64,000 nucleotides of DNA from Undibacterium sp. Jales W-56 (GTDB lineage: Bacteria > Pseudomonadota > Gammaproteobacteria > Burkholderiales > Burkholderiaceae_D), in assembly GCF_025548535.1 (NCBI RefSeq), contig NZ_JAJLQW010000002.1:310001-374000 (forward strand), read 5' to 3'. Below the pieces are notes generated by a model. The model was not told the origin of the DNA. It saw only the letters and a list, made by a program, of their open reading frames with translations, and did no database searches. This document shows, in pieces, positions 1 through 9,463 of this stretch; the first letter of the stretch is position 1, and every line of letters begins with the position of its first letter. The translations under genes and the position numbers were made by a program.

Positions 1-1158
1 CTGGTGATTTGCCCGACCCGCGAATTGGCGGATCAGGTCTCCAATGAACTGCGTCGCCTGGCCCGCTCGATAGAGAACGTCAAAGTACTCACGCTATGCG
101 GCGGTACGGCAATGCGGCCTCAAATCGCTTCGCTGGAACACGGCGCACATATCGTCGTCGGCACTCCCGGTCGCCTGCTGGATCACATAGGACGCGGCAG
201 CATCAACCTGAATACCGTACAGACGCTGGTGCTGGATGAGGCTGACCGCATGGTCGACATGGGATTTTATGAGGATATTTATGGCATCGTTGCGGCATGC
301 TCGCCGCGGCGCCAGACTTTGCTGTTCTCCGCCACCTATCCAGACGATATCCGCAAGGCGAGCGAGCAGTTTTTACGCGACCCTGCCGAGGTCAAAGTCG
401 AGTCGCAGCACAACGATAGCCATATCGAGCAATTGTTTTATCTAGTCACGCCGGAAGAACGCAATGCGGCAGTGGCCCGCCTGCTGAATCATTATCAACC
501 GGCTTCTACCATTGCCTTTTGCAATACCAAAATCCATTGCAAAGAACTGACTGACGAATTGCAGGCACAAGGCATCAGCGCATTGGCGCTGCATGGCGAT
601 CTGGAACAGCGAGACCGCGATGACGTATTGGTGCGCTTCGCCAACCAGAGCTGTTCTGTGCTGGTCGCCACGGATGTCGCTGCGCGCGGCCTCGATATAC
701 AAACGCTGGGGGCGGTGATTAATGTCGATGTGTCGAAAGACACCGAAGTGCATATCCATCGCATCGGTCGTACCGGCCGTGCGGGCGAAAAAGGCCTGGC
801 GCTCAGCCTTGCCACACCGGGCGAAAAAAAATGGGTAAAGCTCATTGAAGAATACCAGGGCGAAGCCGTCAGGTGGCATGAGCTTAAGGAGTTGCAAGAG
901 AACCCCGGCAACGCCTTGCAAGCGCCGATGGTCAGCATCTGTATTATGGGTGGAAAAAAAGACAAACTGCGACCGGGCGATTTGCTGGGCGCCCTCACTG
1001 CCGATATTGGATTACGCAAAGAACAGGTCGGCAAAATCAATGTATTCGAATTTATGACCTACGTCGCGCTGGACCGGCATATTGCGGAACAGGCAATGGA
1101 AAAACTCAGTCGCAGCAATATCAAAGGCCGGCAATTCCGGATGCGCATCATTTATTGA
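1..1158 (+). CDS. dbpA: ATP-dependent RNA helicase DbpA, 5' end outside window
   Basis: This is the 3' part of a DEAD-box RNA helicase; the reading frame is open at the left edge, so the N-terminus with the Q motif and Walker A is missing. Visible in order are motif Ia (PTRELAD), GTPGRLLD, the DEAD box in LDEADRM, SAT in LFSATY, and the second RecA domain with HRIGRTGRAG. The last 75 or so residues match the DbpA-type RNA-binding domain, which in E. coli directs the enzyme to hairpin 92 of 23S rRNA during 50S assembly. The assignment to DbpA rather than RhlE or SrmB rests on that C-terminal domain. A dispersed repeat starts about 40 bases after the stop. Confidence 0.9.
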   Translation: MVICPTRELADQVSNELRRLARSIENVKVLTLCGGTAMRPQIASLEHGAHIVVGTPGRLLDHIGRGSINLNTVQTLVLDEADRMVDMGFYEDIYGIVAACSPRRQTLLFSATYPDDIRKASEQFLRDPAEVKVESQHNDSHIEQLFYLVTPEERNAAVARLLNHYQPASTIAFCNTKIHCKELTDELQAQGISALALHGDLEQRDRDDVLVRFANQSCSVLVATDVAARGLDIQTLGAVINVDVSKDTEVHIHRIGRTGRAGEKGLALSLATPGEKKWVKLIEEYQGEAVRWHELKELQENPGNALQAPMVSICIMGGKKDKLRPGDLLGALTADIGLRKEQVGKINVFEFMTYVALDRHIAEQAMEKLSRSNIKGRQFRMRIIY

Positions 1159-1196
1159 CTGTCTGCATTGAATTGCGTGACAAGAATTTCCATTTA

Positions 1197-1400
1197 GCAC
1201 TTACGCAAAACAGCAAGCTGCCTACCATCATGTACAGGAAATTTTTAAAAACGAAACCGCAGGCTGGATGCGGCTTGCGGAGGCATTTCGCGCCAACAGG
1301 CGCAGCCAGCTTGCGGCTTCGCTTTGATATCGGCATTCCATGACGCCCTCTGCGTCTCCGCGTCGCGGTAATGAGAGATTTGGGTTGTTGCGTCAGTCCT
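1197..1400. repeat. MITE-like repeat, copy A
   Basis: Element of about 204 bp filling the space between dbpA and the convergent acetyltransferase. Its left end carries ACTTACGCAAAA (1199-1210) and its right end the imperfect inverse GTTGCGTCAGT. The centre (about 1256-1315) is a large imperfect palindrome with arms CCGCAGGCTGG and CCAGCTTGCGG. It is homologous along its length to copies at 7059-7230 and 9599-9793. No transposase is encoded. It could form a hairpin between two convergent genes. Confidence 0.75.
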
Positions 1401-1404
1401 GCCA

Positions 1405-1875
1405 TCAAATCTTTTTAAACATATTTATATTCGTCGCCCAAAATCCCAGCTTTTGATATAAAGCCTGCGCACTTTTGTTGTGGCCGAATACATGCAAGGC
1501 AATCCCTGATAGTTCGAGCTTTCTGACTTCATGTTCCAGCGCCTGGAATGCCGCCGTTGCATAACCAAGACGTTGATATTCCGGCTTCACCATGACATCG
1601 TACACATAGGCGATCCGCGCATCGGCCCTGGTTTGTGCGGCGATCCATATCATGCCGACGAGGTGGACAGCATCATCTGACTGAATCGAAAACAGATAAT
1701 GATCCGGCGTAGTCAGACCTTGCGGCAGCAATTCATCAAAAGATGCTCGCGCCAACTTCAACGACTCTGCTTCGCCCCATTGTCCAGACCTGACTTTTTC
1801 TTTTGCATAGGCAGGGATTGCGTTGTCGATGTAGGCGTCAAACTCTGTTTGCGCCATGGGAATTAAGGATGTCAC
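1405..1875 (-). CDS. GNAT family N-acetyltransferase
   Basis: A 156-residue GNAT acetyltransferase, which would transfer an acetyl group from acetyl-CoA to an amine. The acetyl-CoA-binding motif A is visible around residues 92-110, with QRLGYA at 101-106, and the end (ALYQKLGF) matches GNAT motif B. The likely start is a GTG at 1875, preceded by GAGAG a few bases upstream; an internal ATG at 1857 has no evident ribosome-binding site. It stands alone, convergent with dbpA and followed upstream by the 3' end of acs. The substrate cannot be told from the sequence. Confidence 0.8.
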   Translation of the reverse strand: MTSLIPMAQTEFDAYIDNAIPAYAKEKVRSGQWGEAESLKLARASFDELLPQGLTTPDHYLFSIQSDDAVHLVGMIWIAAQTRADARIAYVYDVMVKPEYQRLGYATAAFQALEHEVRKLELSGIALHVFGHNKSAQALYQKLGFWATNINMFKKI

Positions 1876-2101
1876 TGAAACTCTCTCAAATGAATTGATG
1901 CACTCCAGTATATCCAGGCGTTGTGACTAAAATCGGATAAAAAATCAGAAAATACGGATTTTATTAGGCAGGAACGAGAAGCTCCCATACGACACTGAGG
2001 CCCTGCCCATCATGGATAGAAACCCCAGTGATTTTCTGAATGCGCGCCGGCAGCCTGCATTGCCTCTGTCACAGATTCGCCGACTTTTATCAAGCCGGCT
2101 T

Positions 2102-4084
2102 TTACTGGGCCTGCTTGAGCTGATCGAGAATTGCCGGATTTTCCAGTGTCGAGATATCCTGCGTAATTTCCTCACCTTTAGCCAATACGCGCAACAGGCG
2201 ACGCATGATTTTGCCGGATCGCGTCTTAGGCAAATTATCCCCGAAGCGAATTTCTTTCGGCTTGGCAATCGGGCCGATTTCCTTGGCTACCCAATTGCGC
2301 AATTCCGTGGCGATCTGCTTCGCTTCATCGCCGCTTGGGCGACTGCGCTTCAACACCACAAAAGCACAGATCGCTTCACCCGTGGTGTCGTCGGGCTTGC
2401 CGACCACCGCCGCTTCGGCAACCAGCGGATGCGCCACCAGCGCGGATTCAATCTCCATCGTGCCCATGCGATGACCGGAGACATTCAGCACGTCGTCTAT
2501 GCGACCGGTAATCGTGAAGTAACCTGTGTCCTTATTGCGTATCGCGCCATCCCCGGCAAGGTACATCGTGCCGCCGAACTCTTCCGGGAAATAGCTTTTC
2601 CTGAAGCGCTCGGGATCGCCCCAGATGGTGCGGATCATCGATGGCCACGGGCGCTTTACGACCAGGATGCCGCCTTGTCCATTCGGTATATCGTGCCCGG
2701 TTTCATCCACGATTGCGGCCATGATGCCGGGTAAAGGCAAGGTGCAGGAGCCGGGTACCAGCGGCGTTGCGCCCGGCAACGGCGTCATCATATGGCCACC
2801 GGTTTCTGTTTGCCAGAAGGTATCGACAATAGGGCATTTTTGATTGCCGATGTGATTGTAGTACCACATCCAGGCCTCGGGATTAATCGGCTCGCCAACC
2901 GAGCCCAGCAAACGCAATGACGACAAATCATATTGCTTGGGATGGATTTTTTCATCGCCGTCGGCCGCCTTGATCAGGGAGCGGATCGCCGTTGGCGCAG
3001 TATAGAAAATCGTTGCCTTATGCTTTTGTATCATGTCCCAGAAACGACCGGCATTCGGGAACGTCGGTATGCCTTCAAAGACAATTTCAGTTGCACCTGC
3101 GGCAAGCGGGCCATAAGTGATGTAAGTATGCCCTGTCACCCAGCCGATATCCGCGGTACACCAGAACACATCATGCGGCTTCAGGTCGAAGGTCCATTTC
3201 ATCGTCAGGATCGCCCACAGCAAATAGCCGCCGGAAGAATGCTGGACGCCTTTTGGTTTACCGGTGGAGCCTGAGGTGTACAGGATAAACAGCGGATGCT
3301 CGGCACTGACCCACTCCGGCTCGCAAACATCCGATTGGCTGGCCACCAATTCATGCATCCAGATGTCGCGACCTGGCACCACCGCGATGTTGCCGCCGGT
3401 GCGCTGGTAGATCACGACATTGCGCACCTTGTCGCAATCACCCAGGGCCAATGCCTCATCCACAATCGATTTCAACGCTAAATGCTTGCCGCCGCGCGCC
3501 TGCTCATCCGCAGTGATCACCGCCACTGCACCGACGTCAACGATGCGCTCTTGCAAGGATTTAGCCGAGAAACCGCCAAACACCACCGAGTGTGTCGCAC
3601 CGATACGCGCACACGCCTGCATCGCAACCACGCCTTCCACCGACATCGGCATATAGATGACGACACGATCGCCTTTGGCAATTCCCAGGGACTTGAGGCC
3701 ATTCGCGAACTGGCACACCTTGCGGTGCAATTCCCGGTAGCTCACCTTGGTCACGTCGCCGCCGTCCGATTCAAAGATGACGGCGACTTTGTCGGCATTA
3801 CCGTTTTGCAGATTGACGTCCAGGCAGTTATACGAAACGTTCAGCAAGCCATCTTCAAACCATTTATAAAACGGTGCCTGAGTCTCATCCAGCACCTTGG
3901 TGAAAGGCTTATGCCAATGCAAATTCTCACGCGCCAATCTGCCCCAAAAACCTTCATAGTCCCGCTCGGCTTCAGCGCAGAGCGCATTGTAGGCAGCCAT
4001 GCCGGAAATCGTGGCAGTTGCGGCAAAAGCGGCTGGCGGTGGAAAAATACGAGATTCTGCTTTCGCAGCGTCAAGGTCAGACAT
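2102..4084 (-). CDS. acs: Acetyl-CoA synthetase (AMP-forming)
   Basis: A 660-residue protein of the length expected for Acs, which converts acetate, ATP and CoA to acetyl-CoA through acetyl-AMP in the cytoplasm. Visible are the adenylate-forming P-loop [11 protein letters not shown], the A5-like region [10 protein letters not shown], the hinge region [16 protein letters not shown], and [10 protein letters not shown] near the C-terminus, whose lysine (about residue 625) is the adenylation lysine that Pat-type acetyltransferases modify in this family. The ATG at 4084 has GGAG eight bases or so upstream. It is divergent from the fumarase gene. Acetate entering here feeds the TCA cycle in which fumarase acts. 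Confidence 0.96.
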   Translation of the reverse strand: MSDLDAAKAESRIFPPPAAFAATATISGMAAYNALCAEAERDYEGFWGRLARENLHWHKPFTKVLDETQAPFYKWFEDGLLNVSYNCLDVNLQNGNADKVAVIFESDGGDVTKVSYRELHRKVCQFANGLKSLGIAKGDRVVIYMPMSVEGVVAMQACARIGATHSVVFGGFSAKSLQERIVDVGAVAVITADEQARGGKHLALKSIVDEALALGDCDKVRNVVIYQRTGGNIAVVPGRDIWMHELVASQSDVCEPEWVSAEHPLFILYTSGSTGKPKGVQHSSGGYLLWAILTMKWTFDLKPHDVFWCTADIGWVTGHTYITYGPLAAGATEIVFEGIPTFPNAGRFWDMIQKHKATIFYTAPTAIRSLIKAADGDEKIHPKQYDLSSLRLLGSVGEPINPEAWMWYYNHIGNQKCPIVDTFWQTETGGHMMTPLPGATPLVPGSCTLPLPGIMAAIVDETGHDIPNGQGGILVVKRPWPSMIRTIWGDPERFRKSYFPEEFGGTMYLAGDGAIRNKDTGYFTITGRIDDVLNVSGHRMGTMEIESALVAHPLVAEAAVVGKPDDTTGEAICAFVVLKRSRPSGDEAKQIATELRNWVAKEIGPIAKPKEIRFGDNLPKTRSGKIMRRLLRVLAKGEEITQDISTLENPAILDQLKQAQ

Positions 4085-4495
4085 GGTTATCTCCGGCTTA
4101 TTGTAATTGGCTTATTGATTGAATTCATGGTCACTCCGGTCGCAATGGCCAACTCAGCGATTCCTCACAATAGATTGCGTTGAATTACCCGACTTTAATG
4201 ACATTGCAAATAATGCCACAAATGATGCCACCTACGACAGCCATTACCATAGACGCAGAGACTTACTCAAGCCTTACGCTATCTCAATTCTGCTGCGAGC
4301 GAAGCTGCACGACCAGCGCCATGCCCGTGTAAAATAGCGGTTGCTTCGCTATTTCGCCCCAATTTGCCTCATGTCAAAAGACTCCACGCACACGCTATTC
4401 CCGCCGGCCAGCGTTATTTTCTCATCCAGACCCAAAACGCAGCCGAAAAACATTCAACATCCACACTGATTTTTCACTTAGCCAAGAGCCATATC
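4085..4495. other. Divergent intergenic region between acs and fumarase
   Basis: About 410 bases with no convincing gene. It must hold the promoters of both divergent genes. The only clear structure is a perfect 8-bp inverted repeat, AAATAGCG (4332-4339) and CGCTATTT (4347-4354), 140 bases before the fumarase start; a -10-like TAAAAT overlaps it at 4330-4335 but no good -35 is spaced correctly. Confidence 0.5.
4332..4354. promoter_or_regulatory. Inverted repeat upstream of fumarase
   Basis: Perfect arms AAATAGCG and CGCTATTT separated by seven bases. It lies between the divergent acs and fumarase genes and overlaps a weak -10-like hexamer, so it could be an operator or a leader hairpin. Nothing in the sequence says which protein, if any, binds it. 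Confidence 0.3.
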
Positions 4496-6016
4496 ATGAC
4501 AGTCATTAAACAAGACGACCTGATCGAATCCGTTGCCGCCGCATTGCAATACATTAGCTATTATCATCCTGCCGATTACATCGCCCATCTGGGACGCGCG
4601 TATGCAGCCGAGCAAAGCCCCGCAGCCAAAGATGCCATTGCCCAGATCCTGACCAATTCGCGCATGTGCGCTGAAGGTCACCGCCCGATTTGCCAGGATA
4701 CCGGGATCGTCAACGTCTTCATGAAAATCGGCATGGGTGTAAAGCTGGAAGGTTTCACCAGTTCGATCACGGATGCGGTCAATGAGGGTGTGCGCCAGGG
4801 TTATGCGAATGCCGACAATGTCTTGCGCGCCTCGATCGTGGCCGACCCCTTGTTCGACCGCAAAAATACCAAAGACAACACGCCAGCCGTGATCCACATG
4901 GAACTGGTGCCGGGCAATACGATCGACATACAGGTCGCGGCCAAAGGCGGCGGTTCGGAAAACAAATCGAAGTTCGTGATGCTCAATCCCTCCGACTCCC
5001 TGATCGACTGGGTCATGAAAACCGTACCCACCATGGGCGCCGGCTGGTGTCCGCCGGGCATGCTGGGCATAGGTATCGGCGGTACGGCAGAAAAAGCCAT
5101 GTTGATGGCAAAAGAGTCCTTGATGGAAGACATCGACATGTACGAACTCAAACAACGCGGTCCGCAAAACAAGACCGAAGAATTGCGTATCGAATTGTGC
5201 GACAAGATCAATGCGCTCGGCATCGGCGCGCAAGGCCTGGGCGGCTTGACTACCGTGCTGGATGTGAAGATCAATATGTATCCGACCCATGCCGCATCCA
5301 AGCCGGTCGCGATGATCCCGAACTGCGCGGCAACCCGCCATGCGCATTTCGTCATGGATGGTTCAGGTCCGGTCTACATGGATCCGCCTGCGCTCTCGAC
5401 ATGGCCGGACGTACATTGGACCGCCGATACCGAAAAATCCAAACGCGTCGACCTGAACGCCCTGACCAAGGAAGAAGTTGCGTCCTGGACACCGGGCCAG
5501 ACTTTGCTGCTCAACGGCAAAATGCTGACCGGCCGCGATGCCGCGCACAAACGCATCCAGGACATGCTGGCCAAAGGCGAGAGCTTGCCCGTCGATTTCA
5601 CCAATCGCGTGATCTACTACGTCGGCCCGGTCGATCCGGTGCGCGATGAAGCGGTCGGCCCGGCAGGCCCGACTACCGCCACCCGCATGGATAAATTCAC
5701 CGACATGATGCTGGAAAAAACCGGCCTGATTTCCATGATCGGCAAGGCGGAACGCGGTCCGGCTGCCATTGAATCGATCAAGAACCACAAGTCGGCTTAC
5801 CTGATGGCGGTGGGCGGTGCGGCGTACCTGGTTTCCAAAGCGATCAAAACCGCCAAAGTCGTTGGCTTCGCGGACCTGGGGATGGAGGCAATCTACGAAT
5901 TTGACGTCGTCGATATGCCGGTCACGGTAGCGGTCGATTCTAAAGGCACCTCGGTACACAATACCGGGCCAAAAGAATGGCAATCAAAGATCGGCATCAT
6001 TCCAGTGACGAACTAA
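4496..6016 (+). CDS. fumA: Class I fumarate hydratase (iron-sulfur)
   Basis: A 506-residue class I fumarase, interconverting fumarate and L-malate in the TCA cycle with a [4Fe-4S] cluster. The family signature around the first cluster cysteine is visible as ICQDTGIVNVF (Cys about residue 66), and the sequence runs through the alpha- and beta-type domains (NHKSAYLMAVGGAAYL, DLGMEAIYEFDV) found fused in this class. The frame is open further upstream to 4364, but the ATG at 4496 gives the length and N-terminus typical of the family. murI follows 23 bases later, so the two are probably co-transcribed. Class I naming varies (fumA or fumB); the enzyme class itself is clear. Confidence 0.93.
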   Translation: MTVIKQDDLIESVAAALQYISYYHPADYIAHLGRAYAAEQSPAAKDAIAQILTNSRMCAEGHRPICQDTGIVNVFMKIGMGVKLEGFTSSITDAVNEGVRQGYANADNVLRASIVADPLFDRKNTKDNTPAVIHMELVPGNTIDIQVAAKGGGSENKSKFVMLNPSDSLIDWVMKTVPTMGAGWCPPGMLGIGIGGTAEKAMLMAKESLMEDIDMYELKQRGPQNKTEELRIELCDKINALGIGAQGLGGLTTVLDVKINMYPTHAASKPVAMIPNCAATRHAHFVMDGSGPVYMDPPALSTWPDVHWTADTEKSKRVDLNALTKEEVASWTPGQTLLLNGKMLTGRDAAHKRIQDMLAKGESLPVDFTNRVIYYVGPVDPVRDEAVGPAGPTTATRMDKFTDMMLEKTGLISMIGKAERGPAAIESIKNHKSAYLMAVGGAAYLVSKAIKTAKVVGFADLGMEAIYEFDVVDMPVTVAVDSKGTSVHNTGPKEWQSKIGIIPVTN

Positions 6017-6039
6017 AGACCAGCGGGAACAAACACACT

Positions 6040-6906
6040 ATGCAAGCAATTGACGACGATGGTGCGGTTGGTGTGTTTGATTCCGGCATTGGCGGTCTGT
6101 CCGTACTCCGGCATATACGGCAGCAACTCCCTGATGAATCGCTGATTTATTTTGCAGATTCTGGCTTCTCACCTTACGGTGACAGGTCAGAGTCGTTCCT
6201 CATTGAACGCAGTCTGGTCATCGCAGAATTCCTGCGCAAGCAACATTGCAAAGCCATCGTCGTGGCCTGCAACAGCGCAACCGCAGCCGCGATCAAAGCG
6301 CTGCGCAGCGCTTTTCCCGACCTCATTATTGTCGGCGTAGAGCCTGGCCTGAAACCGGCAGCACAGCAAAGTAAAAACCATATCGTCGGCGTACTGGCGA
6401 CGCAAGCCACATTACAAAGCAATAAATTCCAGACATTAAAAAACCAGCTCAGTGGCGACACCGGCACGCAGTTTCTGCCGCAAGCCTGCGTAGGCCTGGC
6501 GGATCAAATCGAGAAAATTGAACTTGATAGCGACGCCACCCTCAATTTACTGCGCCGCTATCTCCACCCATTGCTGGAGCAAGGCATAGACACGCTGGTG
6601 CTCGGTTGCACCCATTATCCTTTTGTCGCAGATCAGATCAGGCAAGTAATTGCCGATAGCGCGTGCCCACCTGTCCACATCATCGATACCGGCGAGGCGG
6701 TTGCGCGCCGGTTAGACAAATTGATACACGCAATACCTGCCATCCCAAAATCCGTATCCCGACAAATGCAACGAACTCGTTTGACCGTATTCACCAGCGG
6801 CCAAGTAGTGAATGTCGAACAGGGGATACAAGGTTTATTGAAGCTAGGTGCCGGGGAATATCAGATTTTCGCGGCTGGTGAGACTGTCCTGCCGATATCC
6901 GCTTAA
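6040..6906 (+). CDS. murI: Glutamate racemase
   Basis: A 288-residue racemase that makes D-glutamate for peptidoglycan. The N-terminal GVFDSGIGGLSV motif (Asp14, Ser15) and the two catalytic cysteines are visible: Cys77 in VACNSATA and Cys190 in LGCTHYPF. The frame is open back to 5977, overlapping the fumarase end, but the ATG at 6040 places the first motif at the usual distance from the N-terminus and has a weak purine-rich site upstream. It follows fumarase by 23 bases. The 3' flank holds a MITE-like repeat after about 150 bases. Confidence 0.95.
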   Translation: MQAIDDDGAVGVFDSGIGGLSVLRHIRQQLPDESLIYFADSGFSPYGDRSESFLIERSLVIAEFLRKQHCKAIVVACNSATAAAIKALRSAFPDLIIVGVEPGLKPAAQQSKNHIVGVLATQATLQSNKFQTLKNQLSGDTGTQFLPQACVGLADQIEKIELDSDATLNLLRRYLHPLLEQGIDTLVLGCTHYPFVADQIRQVIADSACPPVHIIDTGEAVARRLDKLIHAIPAIPKSVSRQMQRTRLTVFTSGQVVNVEQGIQGLLKLGAGEYQIFAAGETVLPISA

Positions 6907-7302
6907 CAGGATGCGCGCCAACCCATGATTTACTTGAGTGCTACACTCTGTGGATTGGTCGTCGTTGGTCGCTTTAAACGATTTACGAGATGCTAGCTGC
7001 ATGAAGACAGAAGGCGTGACCGGATAAGCGTTTTTAATTAAATCCCGAATGTCATCGGCACTTACACGAAACGGCAAACTGCTCCCCATCAAAACGAATC
7101 CGCAAGCTGGGTGCGCCTGTTGGCACGAAATGCCTCTGAAAGCCGCATCCAGCTTGCGGGTTCTTTGATATCGAGATTCCTCTGTGTCTGCGTATCCCGA
7201 TGGTCAGAGGTTTGTTTTTTGCGTAAGCCCTATGAATCATAATTCATCTCAAGATTTATAAACCACACTTGTGCTTTGTTTCAACAAACCCATATTCCTT
7301 GC
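6907..7302. other. Intergenic region with repeat B
   Basis: About 396 bases without a gene. The right two thirds are the MITE-like repeat copy B. The remaining 150 bases after murI show no hairpin with a T-run and no recognisable promoter; the leader of the following monooxygenase gene is AT-rich. Confidence 0.5.
7059..7230. repeat. MITE-like repeat, copy B (inverted core)
   Basis: Element of about 172 bp with ends ACTTACACGAAA (7060-7071) and TTTTGCGTAAGC (7217-7228), the same terminal inverted repeat as copies A and C. The central palindrome has arms CCGCAAGCTGG and CCAGCTTGCGG. The outer segments, including TTTGATATCGAGATTCC, match copy A in the same orientation, but the roughly 42 bases between the palindrome arms are the reverse complement of copy A's. 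No flanking target duplication could be seen. Confidence 0.75.
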
Positions 7303-8310
7303 ATGATTCCATTTTCTATTCTTGATCTCGCCCCCATTGCCGAAGGCAGCGACGCCTCGCAATCATTCCGCAATACGCTGAGCCTGGCTCAGCATGGAGA
7401 ACAGTGGGGCTACCACCGTTATTGGCTGGCAGAACACCATGGCATGCCTGGCATTGCGAGTGCCGCCACCGCGATTTTGATCGGCCATGTCGCGGCGAGC
7501 ACATCGACGATCAGAGTCGGTGCCGGTGGCATCATGCTGCCCAACCATTCACCCTTGGTGATTGCGGAGCAATTTGGCACCTTGGAATCGCTGTTTCCGG
7601 GACGGATCGATCTGGGACTAGGTCGCGCACCCGGCTCAGATCAGGCGACTGCCAGAGCCTTGCGCAGGACGCTCAGTTCAGACGCCGATGAGTTCCCGCA
7701 AGATGTAGCGGAACTCATCGATTATTTTTCAGATGAGCCAAGGCAAGCCGTGCGCGCCATTCCCGGAACCGGCTTAAAACTTCCGGTCTGGATACTAGGC
7801 TCCAGTTTGTTCGGCGCGCAACTCGCTGCTAGCCTGGGTCTGCCATATGCCTTTGCCTCACACTTTGCACCGACGCAAATGATGCAGGCGATCGCCATTT
7901 ATCGTGAAAGATTCCAACCATCGGCGCAATTACAAAAGCCGTATGTCATGCTTGGCTTTAATGTATTCGCAGCAGACTCAGACAAAGAGGCGCATTACCT
8001 GGCAAGCTCGGCACAGCAAGCGTTTATCAATTTGCGCAGCGGCAGGCCGAAGCGCTTGCCGCCGCCAGTCGATGATTTTCTCCATCAGATTCATCCGGGA
8101 GAAAAAGCCTTGCTCGAGCAGATATTATCCTGCTCGGCAATCGGTTCGCCCGATACAGTAACCAAGTCTATGCAAACTTTTATCGACCAGACCGGGGCGG
8201 ATGAATTGATGATCACGTCGCAGATTTTCGATCACACCGCTCGCCTGCATTCGTATGAAATTACGGCAAGCATACGAACATCCTTGCGTAGAAATTTTGG
8301 CGGCAGTTAG
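7303..8310 (+). CDS. LLM-class flavin-dependent oxidoreductase
   Basis: A 335-residue luciferase-like monooxygenase of the single-component type (E. coli YhbW-like). The start [11 protein letters not shown], the [15 protein letters not shown] segment, [11 protein letters not shown], and the [12 protein letters not shown] motif are characteristic of this subgroup, whose members use FMNH2 and oxygen on largely unknown substrates. The ATG at 7303 is preferred because the family begins with this motif; the frame is open from a TTG at 7276. Neither start has a strong ribosome-binding site. It appears to be monocistronic, between a repeat element and the convergent gene at 8379. Confidence 0.85.
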   Translation: MIPFSILDLAPIAEGSDASQSFRNTLSLAQHGEQWGYHRYWLAEHHGMPGIASAATAILIGHVAASTSTIRVGAGGIMLPNHSPLVIAEQFGTLESLFPGRIDLGLGRAPGSDQATARALRRTLSSDADEFPQDVAELIDYFSDEPRQAVRAIPGTGLKLPVWILGSSLFGAQLAASLGLPYAFASHFAPTQMMQAIAIYRERFQPSAQLQKPYVMLGFNVFAADSDKEAHYLASSAQQAFINLRSGRPKRLPPPVDDFLHQIHPGEKALLEQILSCSAIGSPDTVTKSMQTFIDQTGADELMITSQIFDHTARLHSYEITASIRTSLRRNFGGS

Positions 8311-8378
8311 TTACTAAAATAAGTACTGAAATAATCACTACAGGCCGCTATTTTTAGCGCTGTCAAATCCTGGCAAAC

Positions 8379-9095
8379 TCAAACCGTACTGGCAATTCTC
8401 TGTCCCAATGGCACACTGCGCCGCTCACGACGGCTGCCGACGGGCGGCCTGGAACGGAAATTGACTTTTTCCGCGGTTTGCTGCTGCCATCCCGATCCAG
8501 CTTGTACATCATAAAAGCCAATGTATCCACCTGCCAGCAACTGAAATGGACTCTTAATTTTTTTCATAAAATCGAACTGCGTTCCAGATGTGCGGAAAGA
8601 CTCAAACCAGGATGGATAGACAAAGTCCGACATCAGCACTCCATTAATCTGGTAGCCGAATTTCTCTGCTTCGCAAGCATCGCAGACTTCGTAAGCATAC
8701 AATCGTCCGCCAGCCGTTTGCTCTTCAAAAACCGTCAGATTGATGTTTGGGTCTGCCAGCATCTCTAGCAATTCATGACTGGCCGTGCCGCTCCATTGCT
8801 GACCATATGTCTGATCTGTCTTGGCAAATATTTTTCCAAGCGGCAATCCATCTTTGGTCACGTCGTGATAACCAAGCGCACCGGCCTGATCGGAATTATC
8901 AAGGATGACCAGCCACCACTCGCCTGCTGCCGGCTTTTTTCCCTTGGGAACCACGCGCAGATCGGCATCAACGCCCCAGGCCGGAGCAAAGTCGCGCTGT
9001 ACCTGAATTTGTAAGGCATCCACCACTTTTTTAACTTCTTTATCATCGGTAATCACGGTACTTGCATTGATCACGGCGATCTTGATATTGGCCAT
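8379..9095 (-). CDS. Uncharacterised protein with HExxE-type motif
   Basis: A 238-residue protein I cannot assign to a named family. It starts at an ATG preceded by GGGAG at good spacing. There is no signal peptide or membrane segment. Residues near 107-118 read SHELLEMLADP, an HExxE pattern followed by DP, reminiscent of zinc-binding sites; a cluster YEVCDACEAE follows about 35 residues later. The C-terminus is strongly basic (SRPPVGSRRERR). The 74-residue gene at 9239-9463 lies just upstream on the same strand and may share its transcript. A metallopeptidase role is only a guess from the motif. Confidence 0.7.
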   Translation of the reverse strand: MANIKIAVINASTVITDDKEVKKVVDALQIQVQRDFAPAWGVDADLRVVPKGKKPAAGEWWLVILDNSDQAGALGYHDVTKDGLPLGKIFAKTDQTYGQQWSGTASHELLEMLADPNINLTVFEEQTAGGRLYAYEVCDACEAEKFGYQINGVLMSDFVYPSWFESFRTSGTQFDFMKKIKSPFQLLAGGYIGFYDVQAGSGWQQQTAEKVNFRSRPPVGSRRERRSVPLGQRIASTV

Positions 9096-9238
9096 GTCGA
9101 TTTCTCCCTTTTTTTATCCAGCCTGCTACGCGCCTGGATGGTTTGCATGCGCAAGCTAGCGCCGCAAACTCCAGCGCAGATCGCGCAGTGCGATACCAGA
9201 TTCCAGGCAATGTTCTCTCTTTGAGCAGGAAAAATGCA

Positions 9239-9463
9239 TCAATGTCGGGCGACAAGCTGGCTGTTTTTCGCGATGGCTTTATCTGCTGCGGTTTGAATAT
9301 GACCACGGATTTCAACATCCTGAATTCCCTGAGCCAGCTCACGGATGGCGAGTCCAACCAAGAGCTGATTGACTGGCATCCTGCCCCACTCGGGATCTTC
9401 CCAGTGACCGTGAAAATAATTGGTGATATGAAGAATAAAATCTCTGGCTGTTTGCGATAGCAT
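9239..9463 (-). CDS. Small uncharacterised protein
   Basis: A 74-residue reading frame starting at an ATG with GGGAG eight bases upstream, the same strong site as its downstream neighbour. The protein is soluble-looking, with a Trp/His-rich segment (FHGHWEDPEWGR) followed by a predicted amphipathic helix (LLVGLAIRELAQGIQD). It precedes the HExxE protein gene by 143 bases on the same strand and is probably co-transcribed. I do not recognise the family. The ribosome-binding site and gene order are the main support for its being real. Confidence 0.6.
   Translation of the reverse strand: MLSQTARDFILHITNYFHGHWEDPEWGRMPVNQLLVGLAIRELAQGIQDVEIRGHIQTAADKAIAKNSQLVARH

Noticed and set aside
2082-2102. 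Hairpin at the acs 3' end as a terminator
   Set aside because: The arms GCCGACTT and AAGCCGGC have a mismatch, the stem touches the stop codon, and there is no T-run on the minus strand.
1945-2268. A 107-codon frame overlapping the 3' end of acs
   Set aside because: Most of it lies antisense or out of frame to acs on the same strand and it resembles frame-shifted acs sequence rich in Arg and Ser. No start signal is seen.
4478-5347. A 289-codon open frame antisense to the fumarase gene
   Set aside because: It is a mirror of the high-confidence fumarase codons, His/Asp/Gly-rich without any recognisable domain, and has no ribosome-binding site. The same applies to long antisense frames over acs (3482-4183), rpsB (34666-35427), ligA (42692-43492) and dapD (50192-50773).
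7052-7240. Small frames inside repeats A, B, C and D sharing a peptide like NPQAGCGFQRHF
   Set aside because: The shared peptide is only the translation of the conserved repeat core. Frames differ in ends and lack ribosome-binding sites, so they are not a gene family.
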